Source: Portulaca oleracea (Eukaryota; Streptophyta; Magnoliopsida; Caryophyllales; Portulacaceae). Taken from it: DNA of 64,000 nt. Position numbers and translations under genes: made by a program. The notes under the pieces were generated by a model, which saw only the letters and a program-made list of their open reading frames with translations, did not search any database and was not told where the DNA came from. Positions 57,801-64,000 of the stretch are shown piece by piece. Location: the NCBI GenBank assembly GCA_029582165.1, contig CM055875.1, forward strand, positions 5,013,001-5,077,000, written 5' to 3'. Each line of letters opens with the position of its first letter. The first letter of the stretch is position 1.

Positions 57801-60800
57801 GTCCAAAGCAAACAAAGAGAACAGTCAAGTGAAATATTTTACTTTAGGCTATATTCTATAGCTGAAAGCTTCACCCAATATGAATTTTTCCACGGGTAAC
57901 AAAATTACCAAAAACTCTTATGGACACATGAAGATTCTTTTTTGGTCCCTTTGCTAGTTTTTATGAAATCTATATATTAAATTTTAGAATGGATTCATTG
58001 TAATATATATGTGGGGAATAGATATAATGAGAAGAGGAGTTTAGGGATGGCAATGGGGCGGGGAATCCCCGAACCCGCTGGGGCCCCGCCCCGCTCTGGG
58101 AAGTCTAAGCAATTCAAAAAGCTTCCAGCAATTCCCCCCCCCCCCCCCCCCCAAAAAAAAAAAAGGCACATTCCGGTGCATAGCTGGATGGGAGTTCAAG
58201 GTAATGAGCAGATCACATAGCACTACAATAGGGAAAAGAATCTAGAGAAAACTCAATTCAAAAAGAGTAGCCACACATGTTAGTTGGAATATCTTGTCAA
58301 AGGCAAAAGTAGATAAACCAAAATGGCAAAGTTTCTCTCCTTCAATACTTGGCAACACTAAATGATAGAAGGATGAGAGTATAAGAGTGAAAACGGAAGA
58401 CAGGGATGGGAAATTAGATTACACTCTAGTGCTGCCCTTCACTCCCACCAATGAGCACGAGGAGTGAGTATTCTATCTAAATCTCTTCCCTAAACTCCCA
58501 ACAATGAGCATGGGCAGTGAGAATTCTATCTGAATCTCTTCCCTTCACTCCCATCAATGAGCATTAGGAGTGAGTATTCTATTTGAATCTCTTAAATCCA
58601 ATTCTCTCTTCTCCCAAGTGGTGCATGTGCCTTGTTTGAAGCAAGAACACTCAACATAATCTTTTTTTCCTTTTACTTGAAAGGTCCCTAATCTCAAATC
58701 CATAGGCGATCTCATCAATCCTCCGCAGCCCTAACCCTTGCATGCATAGCCTATAGGAGTTGTAAAGTTTATTAAGAGCATAAAGAATAACACAATGGAG
58801 AACAATAAGCATCCATTGTACTGGTGATATTATTGCGTACCAATGTAATAGAAAGTATTTGGGAAAAATAAGGGTTGTGTTCTACTTCCAGTAAGAAGAT
58901 GCTAAATACATGGCTAGAGACTAGAGTGTATAATAAGACTCATTCCTTTTCCTTCAGCTATTAACTTAAACTTTAATGGAATTGTTTTATTGACAATTTG
59001 ACATGATAGCAAGAAAATGAAGATCTTGCCCATCATTTCTCCCAACTTCACAAAAGAAATTGAAGACTTGTTAGCTTGGATGCACTAGGAAGCATGTGCT
59101 CAATGTCAATTTGTAAGTCTAGCCCCCATCAGGTGTCGGAAAAATTTCACAAGCTAGCCTAGATGATAACCAAGGAGACTAGTGTGAGCAAGAATGTCAA
59201 AAGAAGTTTAACTTATGATATGTAAAATGGAGGAAATAATAAAGGTCAATGGACACCATAAATTACTTGAAGCTACTGAGCTACATCCAATGCCATTCTA
59301 TAACTCAAAGTCGAGTTTGAATCTCAACATCCCGAATATTCGAATAACTATCTCATAGACGAGAGGGGTCACAATTTAGTATCCATAGACTCCATACTTT
59401 GAATCCCATTTAGCATTCACCCAAGGATACACTTTGGAATGCATTATATAATTTATTCGTGAGCAATAATGAACAAGTTCATCTTTTCAGTGAGTTGCTT
59501 ACTGAAGCATTTTAGAAGCATAGCCCGCATGTTCATTCTAGAAGTTGTTCACCTAAACACACACTCTATGGATGAGTAGGCAAACAAGAGTGTAAATACA
59601 ACCTTTGTTAGGCATTGATTGTTGGCCCAAAAATTCTTATTGATATCATGACCCATTATTTATTACCTAATGGGATAATTGGTCAATATCAATATTGATA
59701 AGCATGGTGTGGCATGTCTTTTTGGCATGATTCGCAATCATAGCCAATTAAGCCTTTCCTCATCAATCATTGTTCTCTAGTTCCTTTCACGAAGAGACCT
59801 CTCAGTTAAGAGATATACACATAAACAGATTGGGTACCAAACTGGGCGAATGATACTCCAAATTGTTTGTAACTTGCTTGACTTCTTGGGCTGCCAAATA
59901 ACATGATTGCACAAGCGTAGCTTGGATTCCATCATTAGGAATGCAAAATGATGGAGGGCTAGCCAGATCTCTATCAAAACGTATCTTTTCGACTTCACTC
60001 TTTACTGAATGTTTAATTGGTAGTGTTGTGACTCGCCGTTGGTTGGTCAGAGTTTGTGGTGTTCAGTAGGGGTGGAAACGGTGCGGTGCGGTGCGGTGCG
60101 GTTTCGGTGCGTCGAAGCGGTGCACCGGATGAAACGGTGCGCGAAAATCATGAACCGGAACCGGAACCGAATCACCCGGTTTTTAAAAACCGGTGCACCG
60201 GCTTTAACGGTGCGGTTTCACCGATTAACCGGAACCGCATAAATTTCTATCAAACATCAAAAAATCTCTATTTAATAAAAAAAAATCTCTATTTAATAAA
60301 AAAAAATCTCTACTTAAGCCCAACCCGATAACACATTAACACCTAATGTTTTTTTTTTTTTTAACTAGTTAATTTATATTATTTTTATATTAATTTTAGG
60401 GTAGAATTTTTTTTAAACCAAAATTTATATATATATGTATTTAATTATATTAACGGTGCGGTGCCGGTTCCCCGGCGGTGTGAATATCCCAAACCGGAAC
60501 CGCCCCGTTTAGTATCCGGTTTTCCGGTGCGGTGCACCGGATTTTTAAACCGGTTCGGTGTTGCCCGTTCCCGGTTTTTTTTGGTCCGGTTTCCGGTTTG
60601 GTGTGCCGTTCCGGATTTTTCTTCCACCCCTAGTGTTCAGAGCAATGGAAAAGATTTTTATTCAAGTCTTCCATTAGCTATTGATCCACTAATTATCCAT
60701 ATCAATCAAAATTTATCTACAGCTTTGAATTAGTGAGGGAGTATATGTGTGAGGTTATAATATCCACTAATGGATCATTTCCCGGGCACATCACTGACAT

Positions 60801-61486
60801 CGATTTTGTAATCCTCAAATATATAGTAGATTTTTCTACTCCTCGTTGCCCGTGGTGTTTTAGCCTTTGGGTTCCACATAAATATGGTAATTTATGGCGT
60901 GATCAATTTCTTGCTTTTTTTGTGTGCATCCGATTCGATCCTAAACTTCCTTACAACATTTCAGACGCCTTTGAAGATGAACTGATTGAGTTCCAGACAC
61001 AACATATTCCAGACACAATCCTTCAATTACCAGTCTCATATTTCAACATTTTTATAAGCCTATCAGTAGACTATGAAGAAGTTGTTAATGTTGCACTTCA
61101 AGCAAAAGAAAACAAATAGCAAATAGAACTTGAGAAAGAGGAGTATATTTGCAGATATGATGTGAAAATAGAAGAAAATATGTAGGTAAAAGGAAAGTGA
61201 AATGACGGACCCCTTTCCGGAGAGAGTGGACAAAAACCTTGCCGTCGATTGAAAGAGCGAGGCGAATACCCAATGGCTTCTCCAATGTGACCATATATTC
61301 ATTCAAATTCATCTTGTAAGCCGTTTGATTGCCATCAGACATGGCATAAACCCTAGAAAATGAGCGTCCGAATGTAGTTCTAGAATTAAGACGTCTGAAG
61401 TTGAGCAACTGAATGCCGCCATGATTGAAGATGCTCAAATCATTCCCCCAAATGGAGGAAGAAACTGAAGCTCCACACAGTGACAT
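42880..61486 (-). CDS. LSF1: LSF1-like starch-associated protein (PDZ-like, dual-specificity phosphatase, CBM48), ten exons
   Basis: Exons, minus strand: 61486-61211, 56641-56535, 54978-54525, 48932-48864, 48776-48655, 48347-48132, 45442-45337, 44259-44147, 43561-43417, 42999-42880. The phases agree throughout and give 575 codons, close to known LSF1 proteins of about 590. Residues 1-55 resemble a chloroplast transit peptide. A PDZ-like region follows ([20 protein letters not shown], from 64), then the phosphatase domain (about 280-430) with [16 protein letters not shown] (374-389), and a CBM48-like glucan-binding region ([26 protein letters not shown]). LSF1 acts in chloroplast starch breakdown; published work treats it as largely non-catalytic and as a partner of beta-amylases. 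Here the CX5R core (C375, R381) is kept but the His expected before Cys is Thr. No lesion is seen, so the gene appears functional. The donor of intron 1 (GTCCGT) is weak. Confidence 0.95.
43682..43707. repeat. Poly(C) then A-rich tract in LSF1 intron 8
   Basis: A run of about 17 C followed by an A-rich stretch (aaaaaataaataaaataaaat). It is one of several poly(C) tracts in the window. Confidence 0.85.
44560..44684. repeat. Terminus of a repeat related to the 1098-1709 element
   Basis: Read on the minus strand from 44684, AGTGGCGGATCTAGG is followed by a GGGGTGGCC-like block. This matches the arrangement at the right end of the MULE-like element at 1098-1709 (AGTGGCGGATCCAGACACC then GGAGTGTCC). 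The other end and target duplications were not found. It lies in LSF1 intron 7. Confidence 0.45.
46120..47450 (-). pseudogene. L1-type LINE reverse-transcriptase fragment
   Basis: The minus strand reads, with several stops: a segment like [14 protein letters not shown], then IEKAYDHVS (about 46400), [11 protein letters not shown] (about 46300) and [13 protein letters not shown] (46180-46145). The last contains the catalytic F-A-D-D of non-LTR reverse transcriptases. The upstream part continues beyond a DNA-element insertion (46837-47272), where the flanks join through AATTCATTT. It runs in the same orientation as the host gene and is degenerate. Confidence 0.75.
46837..47272. mobile_element. 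MULE-like MITE, 436 bp, 9-bp target duplication, inside the LINE
   Basis: A perfect duplication AATTCATTT lies at 46828-46836 and 47273-47281. Both ends have the inverted repeat ACTCTGACTC about six bases inside, followed by GTACGGGTGTC/CGTACCCGTGTC-like repeats of the motif GTGTCCG on both arms. No ORF. Confidence 0.75.
49263..53993 (-). mobile_element. 3'-truncated Copia retrotransposon in LSF1 intron 3
   Basis: Minus strand, same orientation as LSF1. 5' LTR 53806-53993 and primer binding site gctctgatacca (53794-53805). Gag spans about 53400-52670 and ends in a zinc knuckle C-x2-C-x3-GH ([11 protein letters not shown]). The protease is at about 52360 ([14 protein letters not shown]). Integrase fragments lie at 51900-50960, RT at 50536-49691 with the YVDD motif ([12 protein letters not shown]), and RNase H at 49590-49263 ([25 protein letters not shown]). 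Coding similarity stops abruptly after NKAAIQ at about 49263; the rest of RNase H and the 3' LTR are missing. Many stops and frameshifts. It has not disrupted the flanking exons. Confidence 0.88.
53806..53993 (-). repeat. 5' LTR (188 bp) of the intronic Copia element
   Basis: The plus strand starts TGTAAAATGTAGAG directly beside the primer binding site and ends TATCCTTCACA, so it is TG...CA on both strands. The minus strand reads a TATA-like TATATA at about 53891. The matching 3' LTR is absent from the window. Confidence 0.8.
53994..54524. other. Rest of LSF1 intron 3, no recognised feature
   Basis: It has a poly(C) run at about 54466-54477 followed by aaccaccaccacc just before exon 3. Nothing else was identified. 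Confidence 0.5.
55087..55587. mobile_element. hAT-like element, 501 bp, 8-bp target duplication, LSF1 intron 2
   Basis: A perfect duplication TTTACAAT lies at 55079-55086 and 55588-55595. The ends are inverted: left TAGACTGCAATTTCG, and the reverse complement of the right end TAGACACATCCAATTCGG. Subterminal regions repeat ACCCGA/CCCGAA on both sides. The 8-bp duplication and TAG terminus fit hAT elements. No ORF. Confidence 0.8.
55588..56534. other. Rest of LSF1 intron 2, no recognised feature
   Basis: It contains an A-run (about 56155-56173) and a G-rich patch (56316-56330). No element ends or coding sense were seen. Confidence 0.5.
58042..58090 (+). mobile_element. Truncated hAT-like terminus
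   Basis: TAGGGATGGCAATGGGGCGG is a common plant hAT-type terminus followed by GC-rich subterminal repeats (gaaccc, ggggccccgcccc). No matching right end follows; the sequence changes character at about 58090. Confidence 0.5.
58441..58595. repeat. 53-bp tandem repeat, three copies
   Basis: Units start at 58441, 58494 and 58547 with actccca(c/a)(c)aatgagca and each ends ctatYtRaatctctt. The copies differ by several substitutions. Confidence 0.85.
59783..59975. repeat. Dispersed repeat, copy 2
   Basis: Closely related to 26518-26704, same orientation, diverging gradually at both edges. The class is unknown. Confidence 0.7.
60067..60632. mobile_element. hAT-like element with CGGTGCGG repeats, 566 bp, 8-bp target duplication
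   Basis: A perfect duplication GTGTTCAG lies at 60059-60066 and 60633-60640. The terminal inverted repeats are TAGGGGTGGAA at both ends. Both subterminal regions are packed with CGGTGC, CACCGG and AACCGG units; the centre is A/T-rich. No transposase. The TIR and 8-bp duplication fit the hAT superfamily. Confidence 0.9.
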
Positions 61487-61764
61487 TGCAAATATAAAAA
61501 GAGGAGAGAAGACAAACTATTGAGGTTGGTGGGAGAATTCACACCGGAAAATAATTCCAATACCAATTCCAACAAAGGGAGAGATATTGGCACTCCAAAG
61601 TGGGGGTTGGAGCTGCCTTTTTGGGGGGATCCACCCAGATTTTTTTTTTCTAGTAGATTATATAGATAGCAACCCCATGGCAGTGGCTCCTCAATCAGAA
61701 GAAATTCAGAATAGAGAGGGGTTGCTTAATACTTAACACTTAACTGTGAACTTAAAAGGGATGA
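61487..61764 (-). promoter_or_regulatory. LSF1 promoter and 5' leader, bounded by a LINE
   Basis: Only about 280 bp separate the LSF1 start codon from the truncated start of a plus-strand LINE fragment. A minus-strand TATA-like stretch (TATATAATC, near 61652-61660) could be the TATA box. No other motif was assigned. Confidence 0.4.
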
Positions 61765-62085
61765 AATTTTGGCACATCCAGATACCTCCAAAGTGGAAAT
61801 GATTCATATGAAAATGTTTACCATAATGCGCTACCGCTGGGGAAAAAAAAAACTACATGGTTCGATGATTAGACACACAACATCTATGTGTGCTGTGCGG
61901 GAAAGAGACAGAAGATATGAAACACCTAGTCGAAAATGTTCATTAGCGAAAGCAATGTGATTCGCTAGTCCATTGGGAATAACATACTCCGACCAGCAAG
62001 TACAATGAAAAATATGGTTAACAGACTGGATAAATTTCTTACACAAAAAAGACAAAGATGGGGAATAGATAACCTTGTGGTTCAT
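61765..62085 (+). pseudogene. 5'-truncated LINE: RT-associated zinc-binding region, first part
   Basis: The plus strand reads FWHIQIPPKWK, then in a shifted frame IRHTT followed by CVLCGKETEDMKHLVEN, the C-x2-C-x8-H-type zinc-binding segment that follows reverse transcriptase in plant LINEs and related genes. Interrupted at 62085 by the LTR element (62086-63958), it resumes at 63959 with FMATLWSIWKCRNE. Multiple stops. Confidence 0.75.
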
Positions 62086-62361
62086 TGATGCAAGAATCAG
62101 GAGAGGGATGAGAGAAATGAAGAATACCTCTCGAGAAACCTACACAAGAAATTTGATATAGACTGGAAATTGAAGGATAATGGGTTTAGGAGGGAGAATA
62201 GAGAATTTAGAGAGATAAACAAAGATATATTTCATTGATTGATTCGCCTACATGTGACTCATAAGATACTTATATAGAAAAGATAACCCCTTCCCCAAGA
62301 CACTAATATACTAAAATAAAAATAAAACAAACTCTAATTTATTAATTAATTTCCTGTATCA
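62086..62361 (-). repeat. 3' LTR of the gag-only element
   Basis: 276 bp, TGATGCAAGAATCAGG ... TTCCTGTATCA, with close identity to 63683-63958. Confidence 0.92.
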
Positions 62362-63649
62362 TACCACCCGTCCTCAAAACAACCTTGTCCTCAAGGTTGG
62401 AAAGAAGAATCATAGCGTCCAACTGTTTTTGTAGACTCCAAAACAGAGGATTGATCGACAACCAAATGTCATTAATTGTGAGGTATAGTATATTGCCTCT
62501 AGGATCACCAACGTGAACTATGACTGGGACCTTAAGTCCAAGTGTAACACCAACCATAATGAGACGACATCGATGGGAAAATAATTTCAACCCACCGGGA
62601 TCGAAAACCATGACTATGAACTTCGCTTCATTGATGTCACTAAACACAATAAGCTTCAAATGGCAAAAAATTTCTTCTATCCCACCTGGGTCAAATGGAA
62701 TAGAATAAATGCATTCATCAGAATTCCTTCTATTGCCTTCTGCAATCACAATACCCACATCACCTTCAACCAACTCCAATTGTGGGCTTGGGTTCCACTT
62801 CCAATCAAACCCTATTATGGAATAAGTAACCTCCTTACTTAACCAATTCACGTCATTAACTATGCCTTATTTTTCAATACCACCAACACAGTTTATATTC
62901 AAAGAGTGTATGCCTTTTTCCTTTTCAACAGTTTGAGAGTGAGCTTTGCTAATAACAAGACTTTCATTATGTCCATCAACCCTTAGAGTTGTAACTCCAA
63001 AATTGGTTCTCTCAGGCATTTTGTCGAACACTTGGTGTGCAGCAAGTGATGAGTATTTTGTGCAGTGTGTATTATGTCCCACATCATCCCAATTGATTTT
63101 TTCCCCATCATTCACCAATATAATCATGTACTGTGAACTCAATTTTCTGCCCTTATGCCCAAGGGAGAAGGGTTCATCACATAACTCACAAAAATCTCTA
63201 TCCCATTTCTCAAAGATTTCATCAAAAGAAATTGAATAGTAGGAATGAATTTTCTTACTCTTCGTAGCAGCTTCCAATTGAGCAATTACTGACTCGTTAG
63301 AGTTAGTGCTAGTCTGGTCTTGTTTTCCCTTGTCTTCTTCCCTTGGATCGTAGCTTTGTTGGGTTAGGATATCTTCTTGGGGTGCCTGGAAACTCATCAA
63401 TTTTTCCTTGGCCATAGCTGAATTTGCACTTTCATGTTTAGTCTCGATTGCTTTGATATGAGATAACATTTGAGAGAGCATCTGTCGTTGCTGCTCGAGC
63501 CTCCGATTTTGGTGAGAAATATGTTGTTGCTGCTCCATTAATAGTTTTGACATGATTTTTTGTTGCTCATGGATCGAACGCAAGATCTCTTCCATGGTGG
63601 GCGGGTCTTGAGGTGGCGGTTGTGTGGAGTTCCAGGTATGTGGCGCCAT
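62342..63649 (-). CDS. Gag-like protein of the short LTR element, one in-frame stop
   Basis: The minus-strand frame starts MAPHTWNSTQPPPQDPP. Its N-terminal third is a Gln-rich coiled coil (EEILRSIHEQQKIMSKLL, QNRRLEQQRQMLSQML), followed by a C-x2-C-x5-GH-type segment (FCELCDEPFSLGHKG) like the zinc-knuckle region of chromovirus gag. The frame stops at 62867 and continues in the same frame from MNWLSKEVTY (62851) to 62342, ending with ILLSNLEDKVVLRTGGMI, which runs into the 3' LTR. With one stop it could be a single gag-derived protein of about 430 residues, or two. No protease, RT or integrase motifs. Confidence 0.7.
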
Positions 63650-63682
63650 ACCACCCTAGTGGATTGAGAGCTCTGATACCAT

Positions 63683-63958
63683 TGATGCAGGAATCAAGAG
63701 AGGGATGAGAGAAATGAAGAATACCTCTCGAGAAACCTACACAAGGAATTTGATATAGACTGGAAATTGAAGGATAATGGGTTTAGGAGGGAGAATAGAG
63801 AATTTAGAGAGATAAATAAAGATATATTTCATTGATTGATTCCTCTACATGTGACTCATAAGATACTTATATAGAAAAGATAACCCCTTCCCCAAGACAC
63901 TAATATACTAAAATAAAAATAAAACAAACTCTAATTTATTAATTAATTTCCTGTATCA
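63683..63958 (-). repeat. 5' LTR of the gag-only element
   Basis: 276 bp, TGATGCAGGAATCAAG ... TTCCTGTATCA. The initiator-Met primer binding site (63670-63681) is one base away. Confidence 0.92.
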
Positions 63959-63963
63959 TTCAT

Positions 63964-64000
63964 GGCTACCCTTTGGAGCATATGGAAATGCCGAAATGAA
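63964..64000 (+). pseudogene. LINE fragment, continuation after the LTR insertion
   Basis: Continuation of 61765-62085. The bases read ATLWSIWKCRNE, matching the block found after the RT zinc-binding segment of plant LINEs. The frame runs off the window edge. Confidence 0.7.

Larger units (their letters stand above)
56642..61210 (-). other. LSF1 intron 1 (4.57 kb)
   Basis: It contains a T-rich block (57060-57300), an hAT-like terminus at 58042, a poly(C)/poly(A) tract (58134-58164), a 53-bp tandem repeat (58441-58595), a dispersed repeat (59783-59975), an hAT-like element (60067-60632) and an unexplained plus-strand frame (60733-61119, 128 codons, no recognised domain). Stretches at 56642-57060, 57300-58040 and 58600-59780 show nothing I recognise. 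Confidence 0.6.
62086..63958 (-). mobile_element. Short gag-only LTR retrotransposon, 1873 bp, target duplication TTCAT
   Basis: LTRs of 276 bp each (3' LTR 62086-62361; 5' LTR 63683-63958) begin TGATGCA and end CTGTATCA. Only scattered base differences are seen between them. The primer binding site gctctgatacca (63670-63681) and a short purine tract (62362-62372, minus strand) are present. A perfect TTCAT duplication flanks it (62081-62085, 63959-63963), and joining the flanks restores LINE coding sense. The interior holds one gag-like frame and no pol, so it must depend on another element. Confidence 0.92.

Noticed and set aside
60039..60331. Arg- and Gly-rich frames
   Set aside because: They are produced by the CGGTGC/AACCGG repeats of the hAT-like element, not by a gene.
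60733..61119. Plus-strand frame of 128 codons in LSF1 intron 1
   Set aside because: No family was recognised and no supporting gene structure was seen; it could be a fragment of an unknown element, so it is mentioned only in the intron entry.
1..64000. tRNA, rRNA or organelle-derived insertions
   Set aside because: No cloverleaf-like A and B box pairs or recognisable rRNA or plastid stretches were noticed; the gctctgatacca matches are retroelement primer binding sites. A tRNAscan or organelle-genome search would be needed to be certain.

Overview
The window is plant nuclear DNA, most likely from a eudicot. The evidence is split genes with GT-AG introns, chloroplast-type N-terminal targeting sequences, a plastid starch-metabolism gene (LSF1 type), and a dense, nested population of LTR retrotransposons, LINEs, hAT-like, MULE-like and Stowaway-like elements. 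I see no bacterial operon, CRISPR array, tRNA or rRNA gene. Two intron-rich host genes can be assembled completely from exons whose splice phases all agree; nearly everything else is transposon or transposon-derived.

Region by region. Positions 1-20555: a decayed plus-strand Ty3/gypsy chromovirus is split by a 17-kb minus-strand gypsy insertion, which is itself split inside gag by an 8.7-kb Copia-type element (7972-16669). A second, truncated gag copy of the minus gypsy lies beyond its 3' LTR (1834-3643). Positions 20556-22157: an hAT-like element with further nested inverted-repeat elements. Positions 22478-28729 (minus): a seven-exon SpoU/TrmL-like RNA methyltransferase gene of 271 codons, with a textbook U12-type intron and a long second intron holding a TRIM element, MITE-like elements and LTR remnants. 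Positions 29288-29757 (plus): a divergently oriented, frameshifted GRF-type zinc-finger protein. Positions 30433-40604: a pair of long LTR-like repeats with almost no interior, into which a 6.95-kb plus-strand gypsy element (32330-39281, 5-bp target duplication) has inserted. Positions 40605-42870: unassigned sequence, a short interstitial telomere-like tract and a LINE 3' end with poly(A). Positions 42880-61486 (minus): a ten-exon LSF1-like gene of 575 codons (PDZ-like, dual-specificity-phosphatase and CBM48 regions), whose introns hold a LINE, a Copia element, a MULE-like element and hAT-like elements. Positions 61765-64000: a LINE fragment interrupted by an intact-looking 1.87-kb gag-only LTR element (62086-63958).

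The two intact genes probably act in organelles: LSF1 proteins act at the starch granule surface in chloroplasts, and the SpoU protein has an organelle-type leader. Nothing indicates that they work together. Both keep open, phase-consistent exons despite introns made largely of transposons.

I did not find a clearly new biological system. The observations most worth following are a 20-bp-phased array of near-palindromes just upstream of the TATA box in the Copia-type LTR, varying in number between the two LTRs and recurring inside the element; the U12-type intron; a TRIM element inserted 11 bp from a splice donor; a decayed partial exon duplication beside it; and the gag-only LTR element. Exon boundaries, target duplications and TIRs were read by eye, so allow an error of a base or two.
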